A stretch of 64,000 nucleotides of DNA from Cristatella mucedo. Lineage: Eukaryota > Bryozoa > Phylactolaemata > Cristatellidae. Below the pieces are notes generated by a model. It saw only the letters and a list, made by a program, of their open reading frames with translations, made no database searches and was not told the DNA's origin. Numbering within the stretch: the first letter of the stretch is position 1; each line of letters starts with the position of its first letter. A program made the position numbers and the translations under genes. The stretch is taken from the NCBI GenBank assembly GCA_009760855.2, contig WPIO01000011.1, positions 3,070,001 through 3,134,000 of the forward strand. Direction: 5' to 3'. Below are positions 54,461 through 64,000 of the stretch, one piece after another.

Positions 54461-55605
54461 TTTTTTGGATCACCCCACCTTGATTGAAGAGTATGGTGCA
54501 TCCGATATCTTTAATGCCGACGAAACAGGTCTATTGTTCAAAGCGGCAACCTCTGGCCCATTAGCTGTCACTAGTACTCAACCAACTGGGGAAAATGCGC
54601 TGCAAGAACGAATGACTGCACTTATTTTCTCTGCAACGCTAGTGTCCCCGAAAATAAAGCATACACAATGAAGAAATTTGAAAATTCACATTTCTGTCGA
54701 ACTGCTCGACCGCCTTTATCGAATTTCAGCAGCAGCAAAGAAAATACTAGCTGCTGTGACAGCGTCATTTTACAGCGACAGAAGAACCTAAACGGCTGTC
54801 ATCACCGCTTGCAGTTGGCCATAAAGAATCGCCAACTTTAGGATTTGAACCCACGACCTCGGCCGTGAAGAGCGAACACCTTCCTCCTGGGTTATCACGG
54901 CCCAGTAACGCCTTGGATGATAGGTCAAATTTGGGCTGATATTCTTCTTACATTTGATCGGGTGCTGTGCAATCGAAAAATCTTTCTGGTTGCCGATAAC
55001 GCGGCTTGTCATAAAGTAGAAGGGCAGCTCAAGCATATCAAACTGGAGTCTATGCTACCGAACACATCATCTTTTTTACAGCAGCCGGATCCAAGGAATC
55101 ATTCACACCGTGAGAACCCACATCAGAACGCAAGTGATGTGGCAGATGCTTCAGGCCATCGAAGAAGGATGCTCAATTATTGAGTTCTCAAAGTCAGTTT
55201 ATTCGCTAATTGCCTTGCACGCGGTGAATGAAGCAGACATGTTTGCTGGTGTCGCTAACTGCGATCCGAAACTGATTTAGTAAAGCTTGATTCCCAACTG
55301 TTGGTTCGGACTACACTAAGATGATAGTCTGCCGATTCCAGAAGTGGCAACAGAGCTAGGAGAAGCAGTCACTCAAGAAGATTTTGAGGCTTTTGTAGAC
55401 TGTGATACCGAATTCACTGTTGGCTTGGCACGTTAACCGATGCTAACATTTGCGAGCAAGTACTGCGCAAGCATCAAAATAGGGACATGATGACAACGAT
55501 ACAGAAGAGCTTGACGAAATGCAGTTGCCTCAAGTAGGCAGAGTAACACACAAAGAATCAATTCAAATTCGAAGAGCCAGCGTCAGCCGGGCCGGACGCA
55601 AACGG
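54460..55605 (+). pseudogene. pogo/Tigger-type DNA transposon, split by a SINE-2
   Basis: The frame 54465-54671 reads DIFNADETGLLFKAATSGPL and ALQERMTALI, the first DDE aspartate block of Tigger/CENP-B-like transposases. After the SINE, 54934-55183 reads RKIFLVADNAACHKVEGQLK, HIKLESMLPNTSSFLQQPDP, the second block (DN..H..., LPPNTTS.LQP.D). Then, frame-shifted, GIIHTVRTHIRTQVMWQML, GCSIIEFSKSVYSLIALHAV and a C-terminal acidic segment HDDNDTEELDEMQLPQ before a stop at about 55606. Frameshifts and the SINE disable it. Its terminal repeats are not recognised. Confidence 0.82.
54735..54920 (-). mobile_element. SINE-2 copy inside Tigger
   Basis: On minus: GGGCCGTGATAACCCAGGAG (A box), TCGTGGGTTCAAATCCTAAA (B box), ATTCTTTATGGCCAACTGCA, AGCGGTGATGACAGCCGTTT, TTCTTCTGTCGCTGTAAAAT and GACGCTGTCACAGCAGCT. 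It has the most complete 3' body of the SINE-2 copies and falls between the two DDE blocks of the Tigger transposase. Confidence 0.88.
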
Positions 55606-55609
55606 TAGA

Positions 55610-58600
55610 GAATACGAGCCACTTCATCGCCGTCGCCCAGTTGTTGGACAGCCTCTTAAATTCCGCCTACTAAATGTCCGCTCGCTAAAAACCAAGGGGT
55701 TACTTATCCGCGATCAGGTGGTCCAGGAGAAGTTAGATGCATTTCTGCTTACCGAAACCTGGATGACGCCTTGTTCCAGTAGCGGTATTTCCGAGACCAC
55801 CCCACCCGGGTTCTCATTCTATCAGTCCATGCGTTCTGACAAGCTTGGTGGCGGGGTTGCAATTGTTATTCGCGAATCGTTTGGCTATAAAATGTGCAGT
55901 TTCTCGCATGGGTCATCGTTTGAATCGGTTGCTATCGGGTCTTCATCAAAGACAATGCCTCTCACCGTTGTGATATACCGGCCTCCTTCTGGCTGTCTAA
56001 ACTTGTTTATAGAGGAGTTTTCAGAGTTCCTCGCTAAAATATTTGTGTGTGACAGGCCCCTACTGATTGTAGGAGACTTCAATATTCACGTTGACAACCC
56101 TAGCAACAGCCAGGTCCGCTCATTTCTTGACTGTCTGGAGAATCTTGGTTTGGCCCAACACGTTAATCATAGCACCCACGTCGGTGACCACATTCTAGAT
56201 CTCGTGATCACTAAGGATGTCCTCCCCACTGACTTTGTGCTGTGCCCACTGACCCTCTCAGATCATTGTTCGGTCTCGTTTACTGTTCCTGCTCCCTCGT
56301 ACGTGCAGGGCAATGTCAAATTTGCCAAACGACGTAACTTACAAAGCATTGACATGGACAAGTTTTTGAAATCTGTTTGTGATGCAGGCCTTCTTGATCT
56401 GCATTCAGACTCGACCGGCAGCCTGGATACCCTCACTGATGCGATGAACATGACACTCAGGAGTGCTCTTGACAAGCATGCTCCCATTCGCTCTATCCGT
56501 GTTCAAAGTCGTCGAGATTGCTTTCAATTTACAAAAAAACTCCTTAAGATGCGCCGTGTTAAGCGCAGGCTGGAACGTCGTTTCAAGGAATCGGGGTCTG
56601 AGGCAGACCTAGTCAATTTTAAAGACTTCCTTCGAGTTTACACTCGAAAGCTTAAAAAAGCCAGGGCTTCTTTTTTCATTAGAAAACTGAATTCCTGCCA
56701 GTCGGAAACTAAACAGATTTATAAGACAGTAAACCATTTACTGGCCAATGCTGTGAGGTCTGACTCCCCAGATATTAAGGGCTCAGCCGAAAAGTTTTCA
56801 GCCTTCTTTACTGAAAAAATTGTGCACATTCGTGCCTCCATTAAGCCCCCTCCGACCAAAGCAATCGCCGTTCCTCAACCTGTGACCTTTCTTAAAAGGT
56901 TCTCTGACGTTTCTGCCTGTGATGTGGCTGCCTTAATAAGGTCTAGCAAAAAGAGCTCGTCTCCTGAAGACCCTATACATTCATCTCTGTGGTCTTCACT
57001 TGCAGACCAACTTAACCCTGCCATAACCAAGATTTTTAATGCTTCTTTGGGAAAAGGGGTCGTCCCCAAGTCCTTCAAATCGGCAATCGTTAGACCTATT
57101 CTTAAAAAGCCTGGATTAGACACAGAGGTCCTAGCAAACTATCGTCCCGTTTCCCTTCTTCCGTTTTTATTAAAGATTCTTGAAAAAATTGTTGCTAAGC
57201 AGCTAGTTGAACATATTGAAAACAGTGGAATGTCAGAAAAATTTCAATCAGGTTTCAAGAGGCAGCACTCTACTGAAACTGCTCTCCTCTGTGTTAACAA
57301 TGACATTCTACGTGGCAACGACGACGGAAATGTCACTGCTTTAGCTCTGCTAGATCTGTCTGCTGCCTTCGACACCATTGATCACGAAGTTCTGCTTGAA
57401 CGATTGAGAACAACGATCGGTCTGGCAGACGAAGCACTGGCGTGGTTTAAATCATACTTGTCTGACCGTGTTCAATCCGTGTCGTGTGGGGGTCAGGTCT
57501 CAGACATGAGAAGGGTCACCTGTGGAGTCCCTCAAGGGTCTGTACTTGGTCCCTTGCTGTTATCCATTTATACACAACCTCTGGGAAAAGTCATTAAGGC
57601 CCATTGAATAGGATATCACTTTTATGCTGACTATGCTAAGTTGTATTTGTCATTCAAACCGTCGGAATATGCTGCAGCAACTGAAAAATTGAATGCTTGC
57701 CTTGCTGATATTCGATCCTGGATGTCGGAAAACTTCCTGAAATTAAATGATGATAAAACCGAACTGCTGCTCATAGGACACCCTAAGCGTGTGGCTGGAT
57801 TAAAAGGCTTTGCTGTTCTAATAGGTGATGCTATTGTGCGACCTTCACCACGTGCTCGTAATCTAGGTGTCGTGTTCGACAGCTGCCTCAATTTCAAAAG
57901 CTTCATTCAGAAGACTGCCTCTACAGCTAGCCATCACATCCGATCCCTATCCAAGATTAGAAGCTGTCTCCCACAGTGGCTTGTAAAAAATTTAACTAGC
58001 TCTTTAGTTCTGTCTCGGCTTGATTATTGTAATTCCCTTTTGGCTGGGCTACCAAAGAAAGCTATTATGCCACTACAGCGGACTGTGAATATGGCTGCAA
58101 GGCTGGTCTTCAAGTCCCAGCGGTTTGAGCACGTGTCACCTCTGCTGAAAGAGCTAGGATGGTTGCCGGTTGAGCAAAGGATACAGAGCAAAGTTCTTAT
58201 GCTGACCCACAAGGCCCGCCACGGCTTGGCTCCTTCGTACCTAGCTGAACTGCTGCATCAGTTTCAGCCTGTTCGCGCCCTCAGGTCCTGTGTGGACAAT
58301 AAATTAGCTGTCCCATTCCTCCGCTTAAAGACAGTTGGCGATAGAACCTTTAGCTCTGCAGTTCCTAGACTGTGGAACTCGCTTCCACAATTCTTACGCA
58401 ACGACAACTACTCTCCAACTGCCGACTAGGGCACATCTTTTTCAGCGGTCCTGAACTGCTACTTCTATGCTACTCGCTACCTCAACTGGCCTCTTGACTC
58501 GGTTAGGCTTCCCACTTTCTCTTTGTTGCGTGAGACGAAGTCTGTTGGCTACCGAATGCGTACCAAAAGCCGCTTAGGCTGTGAGTGCGCTATACAAAAC

Positions 58601-58672
58601 TCTCCTGCGTAACACCCACATGGTCTTTATGACTTTGTGGAGTTACTGACGGAGATACATTACATTACATGG
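55610..58672 (+). mobile_element. Family B LINE, longest copy
   Basis: Carries endonuclease, RT, C-terminal region and a 3' end GGAGTTACTGACGGAGATAC followed by ATTACATTACAT. The left boundary is uncertain: the protein frame is open from 55547, but the Tigger reading frame also continues to about 55606. The first recognisable LINE residues are QPLKFRLLNVRSLKTKG at about 55653-55703, which is the start of the endonuclease domain. Any ORF1 and 5' UTR are absent, so the copy is 5'-truncated inside or next to the Tigger fossil. No clear TSD was found. Confidence 0.92.
55653..58612 (+). pseudogene. Family B endonuclease-reverse transcriptase, two stop codons and mutated active site
   Basis: Residues counted from ATG 55718. 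The endonuclease nicks target DNA: LNVRS lies just upstream, TETW at 12-15, YRPP at 87-90, GDFN at 119-122, DHILDLV at 157-163 and SDH at 181-183, all typical of the apurinic-endonuclease fold of L2/CR1/Jockey-type LINEs. RT motifs follow: NYRPVSLLPF near 474, [13 protein letters not shown] near 544-556, [10 protein letters not shown] near 602-611. The frame is interrupted by TGA at 57605-57607 (GGA expected, compare GIGYHFYAE at 48390) and TAG at 58427-58429 (TAT in the copy at 25741). The YADD box reads YADY (57623-57634) followed by AKLYL instead of TQLYL. No frameshift occurs over about 2.9 kb. The natural stop is TAA at 58610. Confidence 0.93.
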
Positions 58673-58674
58673 AC

Positions 58675-58970
58675 CAGAAACTGCTCATTATTACATGGAG
58701 AAAAAAATCTTACAGAATACAGCAATTACCATGCCATTTCAGCTAAGATCGAGAAAAATGCATCCCCGAAATCGCATCCAGTGAAAAGTTACCCACTTCT
58801 TTAAATTCCCAGAGAATTAATATGTGTGCCTTGATTTTTTTACTTTTTTTAAATTGAAAATAAATAAAGTCTGGTAATTTGTAAGCAATAATAGTCTCAC
58901 TTCACATATATGAATACTGTGCATGTAAGAATGCCTACTTACCAGCCCGGGCGTATTCTTGTAAGTGGAG
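58675..58970. other. No gene recognised; AT-rich
   Basis: Flanking AT-rich DNA after the family B tail. Confidence 0.4.
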
Positions 58971-58974
58971 TCAA

Positions 58975-59490
58975 GTGTACTTCCTAATCAGGCTTTCGTT
59001 CTAATCAGATAGATCTGCAAACTCTTTTTATGCGACTCTAACCAGCCTCTGTTTTTTTGCGACTTTAACCAACCTCATATCCTTTGGAAATCACGCCCTC
59101 AGTTAGCATATTCCCAAAGCCTGGAACTTGCCCTCTACAGACATCACGAGGCCCCCTGCCTCGGCGACATTTAAAAAGCTGCACAAACCGCTCGTTTTTC
59201 AAACCTTTACTGTGAGTGCGTGAATTGTCTTTTTTGTGCCTAAGAGTGCTGACACTGTCGGCGTTATCCCTAAGCAATCGACAGACTTTTTTTCAGCGTA
59301 TAAAGTTACTAGAAAGAGCTTTAGTTCACTTACGGAGCTGTATGATGTTTTACCACCATTATTCTACCTAATCATTTGATCATGCTTCTTTAACAGCATA
59401 TGTAAAGTGCCTAGAAAGATATAAATTTTTCTGGCGAGAGCGCTATGCAAATGAGTTAATATTATTAGGATTATTATAATTATTATGATT
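58975..59490 (+). mobile_element. Family A-like LINE remnants (C-terminal part and two tails)
   Basis: TCAGTTAGCATATTCCCAAA, GCCTGGAACTTGCCCTCTAC and CATTTAAAAAGCTGCACAAA fit the A C-terminal end. GCGTATAAAGTTACTAGAAA, GAGCTTTAGTTCACTTACGG (59296-59340) and then CAGCATATGTAAAGTGCCTA, GAGCGCTATGCAAATGAGTT (59394-59456) are two successive diverged tails. Old subfamilies. Confidence 0.7.
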
Positions 59491-59491
59491 A

Positions 59492-59810
59492 GGTGTCAAA
59501 GTTGTAACGAGCTGCTGCTCAACCTCTCTTGCTACAGGATCCTTCATTACGAGCCGCAGATACGAGATCGTGCAGCGATTAAGGCGGCAATGGAGAAGTG
59601 AGCCCGTACCGAATTGTGCTGGGACTTCTTGCCGAGATGGGGATCGGATGGAGGAGGAGTTTGCTGCAGTCGATTGGTACCACGTTAAGGATAATGGCCC
59701 TAGCTGGAGAGTGTTAGATATAGACGTAGTCTATATCCGGCGCCTGCAAAGTATAACAATGGGTTCCAGTCATTTTCATCATGCAGAAAGAGGCGATAAA
59801 TATTTATGAA
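59492..59810. other. No gene recognised
   Basis: The plus frame 59570-59809 is short and unrecognised. Confidence 0.4.
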
Positions 59811-59947
<137 letters not shown>

Positions 59948-60032
59948 CAGAGGTGCCGCATCGGCACGCCTGCATGTAGCCTGGGGAGCTTCAACAGAGA
60001 CCCACATGTGGATGTGAATGGCCTTCGCGGGC

Positions 60033-60062
60033 ATTGTATTGTATTGTATTGTATTGGATTGT
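60033..60062. repeat. (GTATT)n pentanucleotide
   Basis: Five imperfect copies of GTATT followed by GGATTGTAT. Confidence 0.9.
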
Positions 60063-60064
60063 AT

Positions 60065-60285
60065 CGATTTGGAGGCCACTACGGGATCCCTTTCACCGCG
60101 GAAAGTTAACAGGCTTTCGCGTCTTAAGATCACTTTTCGCGGAGGCCTCAAAAACAAATTGCTCACAATTATCCAATTTCTTTTTAGAGTCGCAGTGGCG
60201 ACAGCACCGCAACTGTCGACTCTAAATGAAAGGTGAAAGGGATCCCGGTCACTTCTGCCTTTTCTGACTATGCCCAGCCATGCTT
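60065..60285. other. No gene recognised; inverted GGGATCCC-type ends
   Basis: GGGATCCCTTTCACC at about 60083-60097 and GGTGAAAGGGATCCC at about 60231-60245 are perfect 15-bp inverted repeats 133 bp apart. GAGTCG...CGACTC pairs lie inside. This could be a small palindromic element (MITE-like); no coding sequence. Confidence 0.55.
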
Positions 60286-60287
60286 GT

Positions 60288-60600
60288 CCTTAAAACCATT
60301 GAATGCGGCTGCAGCGACTGATAAGCAGAAGCTGCCAACCTTGCAGACATTCGATCCTGAATGCCGGCAATACCTTGAATGATGAATGAATATCTTGGAT
60401 GTCGACTCTCCTAAGTGCACTGCAGGACCAACACACTCGGCCTGTACAATTAGTGGTGCTGTGGTGCGACCGCCGGCGCTGCATACTCACAATTAAGATG
60501 CCCTCTTTTATGTCTGCATGACGTTTTCAATTTTCATTCAGAGGACCATTTCCACAACTAGTCATCACGTCCGGTCCTCATACAAGGTTTAGGAGACGTG
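60288..60600 (+). mobile_element. Family B LINE remnant
   Basis: TGCAGCGACTGATAAGCAGA, CAGACATTCGATCCTGAATG, TGCTGTGGTGCGACCGCCGG, TTTTCATTCAGAGGACCATT and CTAGTCATCACGTCCGGTCC correspond in order to 57670-57950 of the long copy (AAATEKLNACLADIRSWMSE to STASHHIRSLSKIR). Diverged, no open frame. Confidence 0.8.
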
Positions 60601-60689
60601 CGGAATTCGATCGAGCGGAATTAAGACATAATTTCGTCGTTGGTGACGTTCGGTAGGCGTAGTTATGGGGGGCGATGTAAGTCGCTGCT

Positions 60690-60965
<276 letters not shown>

Positions 60966-60967
60966 TC

Positions 60968-61087
60968 AAAAAAAAAAGGGGGGAGAAGGAAAAGGGGGGA
61001 AAAAAGGGAAGCTCCCTCTCTCTCTCTGTCTCTCTCGCTCCGTCTCTCTCTCTCCTAAGGGGGGGGAAAAAGAAAAAAAAAAGAAAA

Positions 61088-61142
<55 letters not shown>
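60968..61142. repeat. Alternating purine tracts and CT repeats
   Basis: A10-G6 and AAGGGGGGAAAAAAGGGAAG, then CT repeats, then G8, A-rich tract, then about 25 CT units. Such blocks can be real or a consensus artefact of long-read assembly over polypyrimidine DNA. Confidence 0.9.
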
Positions 61143-61144
<2 letters not shown>

Positions 61145-61147
<3 letters not shown>

Positions 61148-61975
61148 CGTACCTATAAATCAACGCGCTTAAGCATATATCCGGAGTTGGGGCAAAGATT
61201 TTCATCTGGGTGGGGCAATTTCTGCAAGATTCTTCCGCAGGGTAAGACCCCCAAGTAATAAAAAAAAATTACAGCACATAATTATAGTATTTATATAAAC
61301 AAACTCGTTAGTTGCTCATTCAGTGGAAATAGGACATGATTTCGTCGTTACTGACTATTGGGGTGAGGCGTAGGTAACCCTCTTTTTCACTGATTATCTC
61401 GCTCACACACACAAATGCACGCGCGAGCACACACACGTATACAGTATTAGAAATTAGCCTTCGCCCTCTTGCGCTCTCTCCCTCACTCCCTCTTTCACCT
61501 CTTGTTCCTGCTCATAAGCTCTCTTGTTCCCTCCTATGAACTCACTGCCCGCGTATCTCCCTTCTATCTGTCTGTCTGGCTCTCTCTCCCGCTCGCTCGC
61601 TCGCTTCTCTCCTTCATCCACCGCTAGATTATGTCTCTCGCTCAGTCTTGCCCACTCTGTCCACTCTGTCAAGCTTGATGCATTCTCTTTCTCTTTCTGT
61701 TCATCTATCTGTATATTTAGCTATCCGTCTATCTCTCCATTTAGCCTCTTATTTATCTATTTATCTGTGCCTATCTACCTACTAATCATGCTATCGGTCT
61801 ATGTCCGTCCGTTCGTCCACCCATACATCGATGTAGCTATGTTTCTATTTATCTCACTCTCGCTCAATCGCTTGCTAGTTCTCAGTTACAACCATTTACT
61901 CCATGAGGCGTCGGTCGGAAGGAATATTGACGCTTTAGATTTTCCCCACATCTGCTCCTCAAAGGCGTCAAGCAT
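61145..61975. other. No gene recognised; CT-rich
   Basis: Pyrimidine-rich DNA with TCTATCTGTC-type simple sequence. The 305-residue plus frame 61524-62441 gets its length from this bias. Confidence 0.5.
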
Positions 61976-62005
61976 TAGATCCCGCTCCATCAGATCCTTC
62001 TTCCC

Positions 62006-62132
62006 GGAGCTTTCCGCTTCTCTCATTCTCCCGGAGCTTTCCGCTTCTCTCCTTCTCCCGGAGCTTTCCACTCCTCTCCTTCTCCCGGAGCTTTCCGCTC
62101 CTCTCCTTCTCCCGGAGCTTTCCGCTCCTCTC
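62006..62132. repeat. 27-bp tandem repeat, five units
   Basis: Five units containing CCCGGAGCTTTCCGCTCCTC, period 27 nt, so every frame through it repeats every nine residues (PELSAPLLL on plus, GAESSGRRR or ERSGKLREK on minus). Confidence 0.95.
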
Positions 62133-62149
62133 TCGAAGCCGCGCTCGAA

Positions 62150-64000
62150 GCCGTTTGCCCGTTGCAATGCGTTGACTCGTACGCCATTGCGACTCAAATC
62201 GCCGCTGCCGTTGCCGTCGCCACCCGAATGTTGCATCGCCGACGGCGGCGGCGGCGGCAAGCATGCTATTCAGGCAGACTCGTTTTCGTCGAGCGGCATC
62301 GCACCGCATCCGGCATCCGGTCGATGCTGCATCCGGCGCGCAGGCGCACTAGCAGGGACGCGGCCCGCGTGTCCACGTGGCCACCGTGCATCGGAGGGAC
62401 GGCGCGGCTCGGTGCGAACGCTAGGTGCTTATCGACGATAGGCCGCTCCCTAGAGCCCTGAGCGGCGGCGGCGGCAGCAGCTTCCAAGCTAAAGATTAGA
62501 GGCGGCGCTGATGCTTCTTGACGTCATCGCTGCTTACAAAATTGCACAGCCCCTTTCCAGAGGTTTGTGGATTGATAGCTCGCTCCAAAAACAACCCAGA
62601 TAAGCTTTGAATTACGTTCGACTGCCCAGGGTCGCAGCTTCCGTCGTTCGTTGACCTCCGCGTCCGCTGCTAAAACCGTCGCCAGTGCGTGTGGCGAGCT
62701 TACTGCGACCTGGCCGGTAGCAGGCGGCCGCACGCTGAGCGTTCGCTGCGTACGGCGGCCGAGAGCACGACCCGACGGCGTCTCGAACTCGCGATCAGGT
62801 GGCCGGCGACCCAACGAGGCCGATGTGTCCGATGCGCACGCCGGCGCGCGCTCTCGTTCAAAGACCGCCGGGGGGCGGGGGGCGGGCGGCCCTGCGATTC
62901 GTCGGTCGCAGTCGAGTCAAGATGCGCTCGACCAATCGTCACACAGCGAGTCGGGCGATGCGGCTAATCGCCAGGTGGTGCGCCTTCATTAGTCACCCGA
63001 TGCCTGGTAAACGGCGGACCGACGCGCTGCCCTAGGCTAATTCGGTCGCCACCCGTCACTCTCGCAGCTCGCTCCGTGCAGAGCGGGCCGTGCAGCATCT
63101 TTGCTCTAGCGGCGGCGGCCCAGCGATCGCTTCGGCCGTAGCTCCGCTCCGCCGCACTCCGCCAATCGTAAGCGCTCGGACGAGCGAAGCAGCTCGGAGA
63201 TGGCGATCGCTCGCAGCGACGACTCGTCGTCGGCCGCGTCGCCGTCGGCACCGAGACAGCGGCCAGCTCTGTTCGTCGTACTGTTCGCTGCCGCGATCGT
63301 CGGCGCCGGCGGCCGATGCTGCGTCGCCGACGCCTCAGATCAGCCGACGCGCGGCGCCACCGGCGGCGGCGGCGGTACCGTGGACATGGAGCGTGTGCAG
63401 ATGGCGAAGGTGGCCCTCAACTTGCTCAAAGCGCTGCATCTGAAGGAGCCTCCCGCCGCGCCCTCTGTTGGCAGTCTGGAAGACATCAGGCGCATGGTGA
63501 AAATAGACGAGGGCGCGTCGGCCGCCCCTACCAGGACGGGCGCGTCGCTACAGCGAGATGACGGCGGCGGCGGCGATTGGGAGCAGGACACGACGCTGTA
63601 CATCAAAGGAGAGAAAGGTTCGTCTCTCCGCTCGCCCGAATGCTTTAGCCGCAGGCGCAGTCTTTTCTCGCAGTCCTAGGTCGGTCCGCCGCTTTGGGGG
63701 AGGGGCGGGTCTCGCGTCGCCGAGCGTGGAAGACGGCGACGCACTCGCTGCCACTTTCGTCGACCGCGGCGGCAGCGGCGGCTCGTCGTTTGCGGTCACG
63801 TGGCCGCGGCCGCAACTTTAGCCTGTCTCGAGACCTGCGAGTGCTCACAGAGGTGCTGGAGGAGCCGGAGGTGCCGGCCGCGCGCGCCACGGCGATTAGC
63901 GAGCGGTTCTGGGAATTTCGCCGCTTTACGTAACGCCTCCGCCCGATCGGGCTGCCCGCACTCGACGCGGGCCGGGCTGCGAGCGCTCGAAGCCGCCGAG
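62150..64000. promoter_or_regulatory. CpG island at window end
   Basis: Continuous CpG-rich DNA with GGCGGCGGCGGC runs near 62243 and 62464. It extends to the window end and holds the candidate secreted-ligand exon at 63200-63617. The promoter probably lies within 62.6-63.2 kb on plus. No TATA box is evident. Confidence 0.6.
63200..63617 (+). CDS. Candidate first exon of a secreted TGF-beta/activin-like precursor
   Basis: The ATG at 63200 (GGAGATGG) opens a frame with a short charged N-terminus, then a hydrophobic signal segment (RPALFVVLFAAAIVGAGGR, residues about 21-39) and a Gly-rich linker. At about residues 62-80 is an amphipathic helix, MERVQMAKVALNLLKALHLK, followed by EPP and SLEDIRRMVKIDEG. 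That order (helix IxxxLLxxLxLKxxP, then a second short helix, then DTTLYIKGE) resembles the start of TGF-beta/activin prodomains, which shield the growth factor and direct dimer folding. A donor, GAGAAAG|GTTCGT, at 63617/63618 would end the exon at about 139 residues; without splicing the frame stops at 63679. The mature cysteine-knot domain is not in the window. The signal peptide and exon are fairly well supported; the family is inferred from pattern only. Confidence 0.45.

Noticed and set aside
61524-62441. 305-residue plus frame
   Set aside because: CT-rich simple sequence and a 27-bp tandem repeat explain its length; no domain.

Overview
The window is nuclear DNA from an animal. It is packed with non-LTR retrotransposon (LINE) copies, tRNA-derived SINEs, DNA-transposon fossils, long microsatellites and several GC/CpG-rich islands that look like promoters. 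There are no bacterial-style operons, no CRISPR array, and no multi-exon gene I can follow from end to end. The species cannot be named from the sequence. AT-rich, repeat-filled DNA interrupted by sharp CpG islands carrying YY1-like (AAGATGGC) and ETS-like (CCGGAAGT) motifs suggests a CpG-methylated animal genome.

The repeats fall into recognisable families, named here for convenience. Family A is an L2/CR1-like LINE with about thirty pieces; its 3' tail reads AAGCGCC, about 20 nt, GAGGGCGCTTTAT and then (ATT)n. The best copy is at 14494-16181. Family B is a second L2/CR1-like LINE with an apurinic-type endonuclease plus reverse transcriptase (RT) and a tail of ACATT repeats. Its longest copies are at about 55610-58672, 43480-45907 (minus strand, split) and 48069-49470. 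Family C is a LINE whose C-terminus carries a zinc knuckle and a restriction-like endonuclease of the R2/NeSL type (10350-11850 minus, and a short copy at 6978-7080). SINE-1 has a tRNA-like head joined to a family A tail. SINE-2 has a tRNA-like head and an unrelated 3' body. Class II fossils are a Tc1/mariner fragment (about 989-1190), a hAT element (about 38020-39610) and a pogo/Tigger element (about 54460-55605) that carries a SINE-2 copy.

Layout: 1-13 kb is repeat debris with a 16-bp satellite, long CA/TA and CTCCTG microsatellites, and a CpG island at about 4.1-4.6 kb with a candidate minus-strand first exon. 13.6-20.2 kb is a string of CpG islands interrupted by the best family A copy. 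21-25 kb is a cluster of family A copies in both orientations. 26-42 kb is mostly unassigned DNA with SINEs, the hAT fossil, a 7-bp minisatellite and a CpG island at 35.5-36.1 kb. 42.9-49.5 kb is nested family A and B DNA. 50-61 kb holds the Tigger/B block and very long CT, TG and TA microsatellites. 62-64 kb is a CpG island with the best host-gene candidate: a first exon for a secreted protein whose sequence resembles a TGF-beta/activin-type prodomain.

Every transposon copy seen is broken (5' truncation, frameshift, stop codon or catalytic-site change). The most instructive structures are two family A insertions with readable target-site duplications (TSDs), the tail shared by SINE-1 and family A, and a reverse-transcriptase gene in which a short CTCTC run has expanded into about 335 bp of CT repeat.
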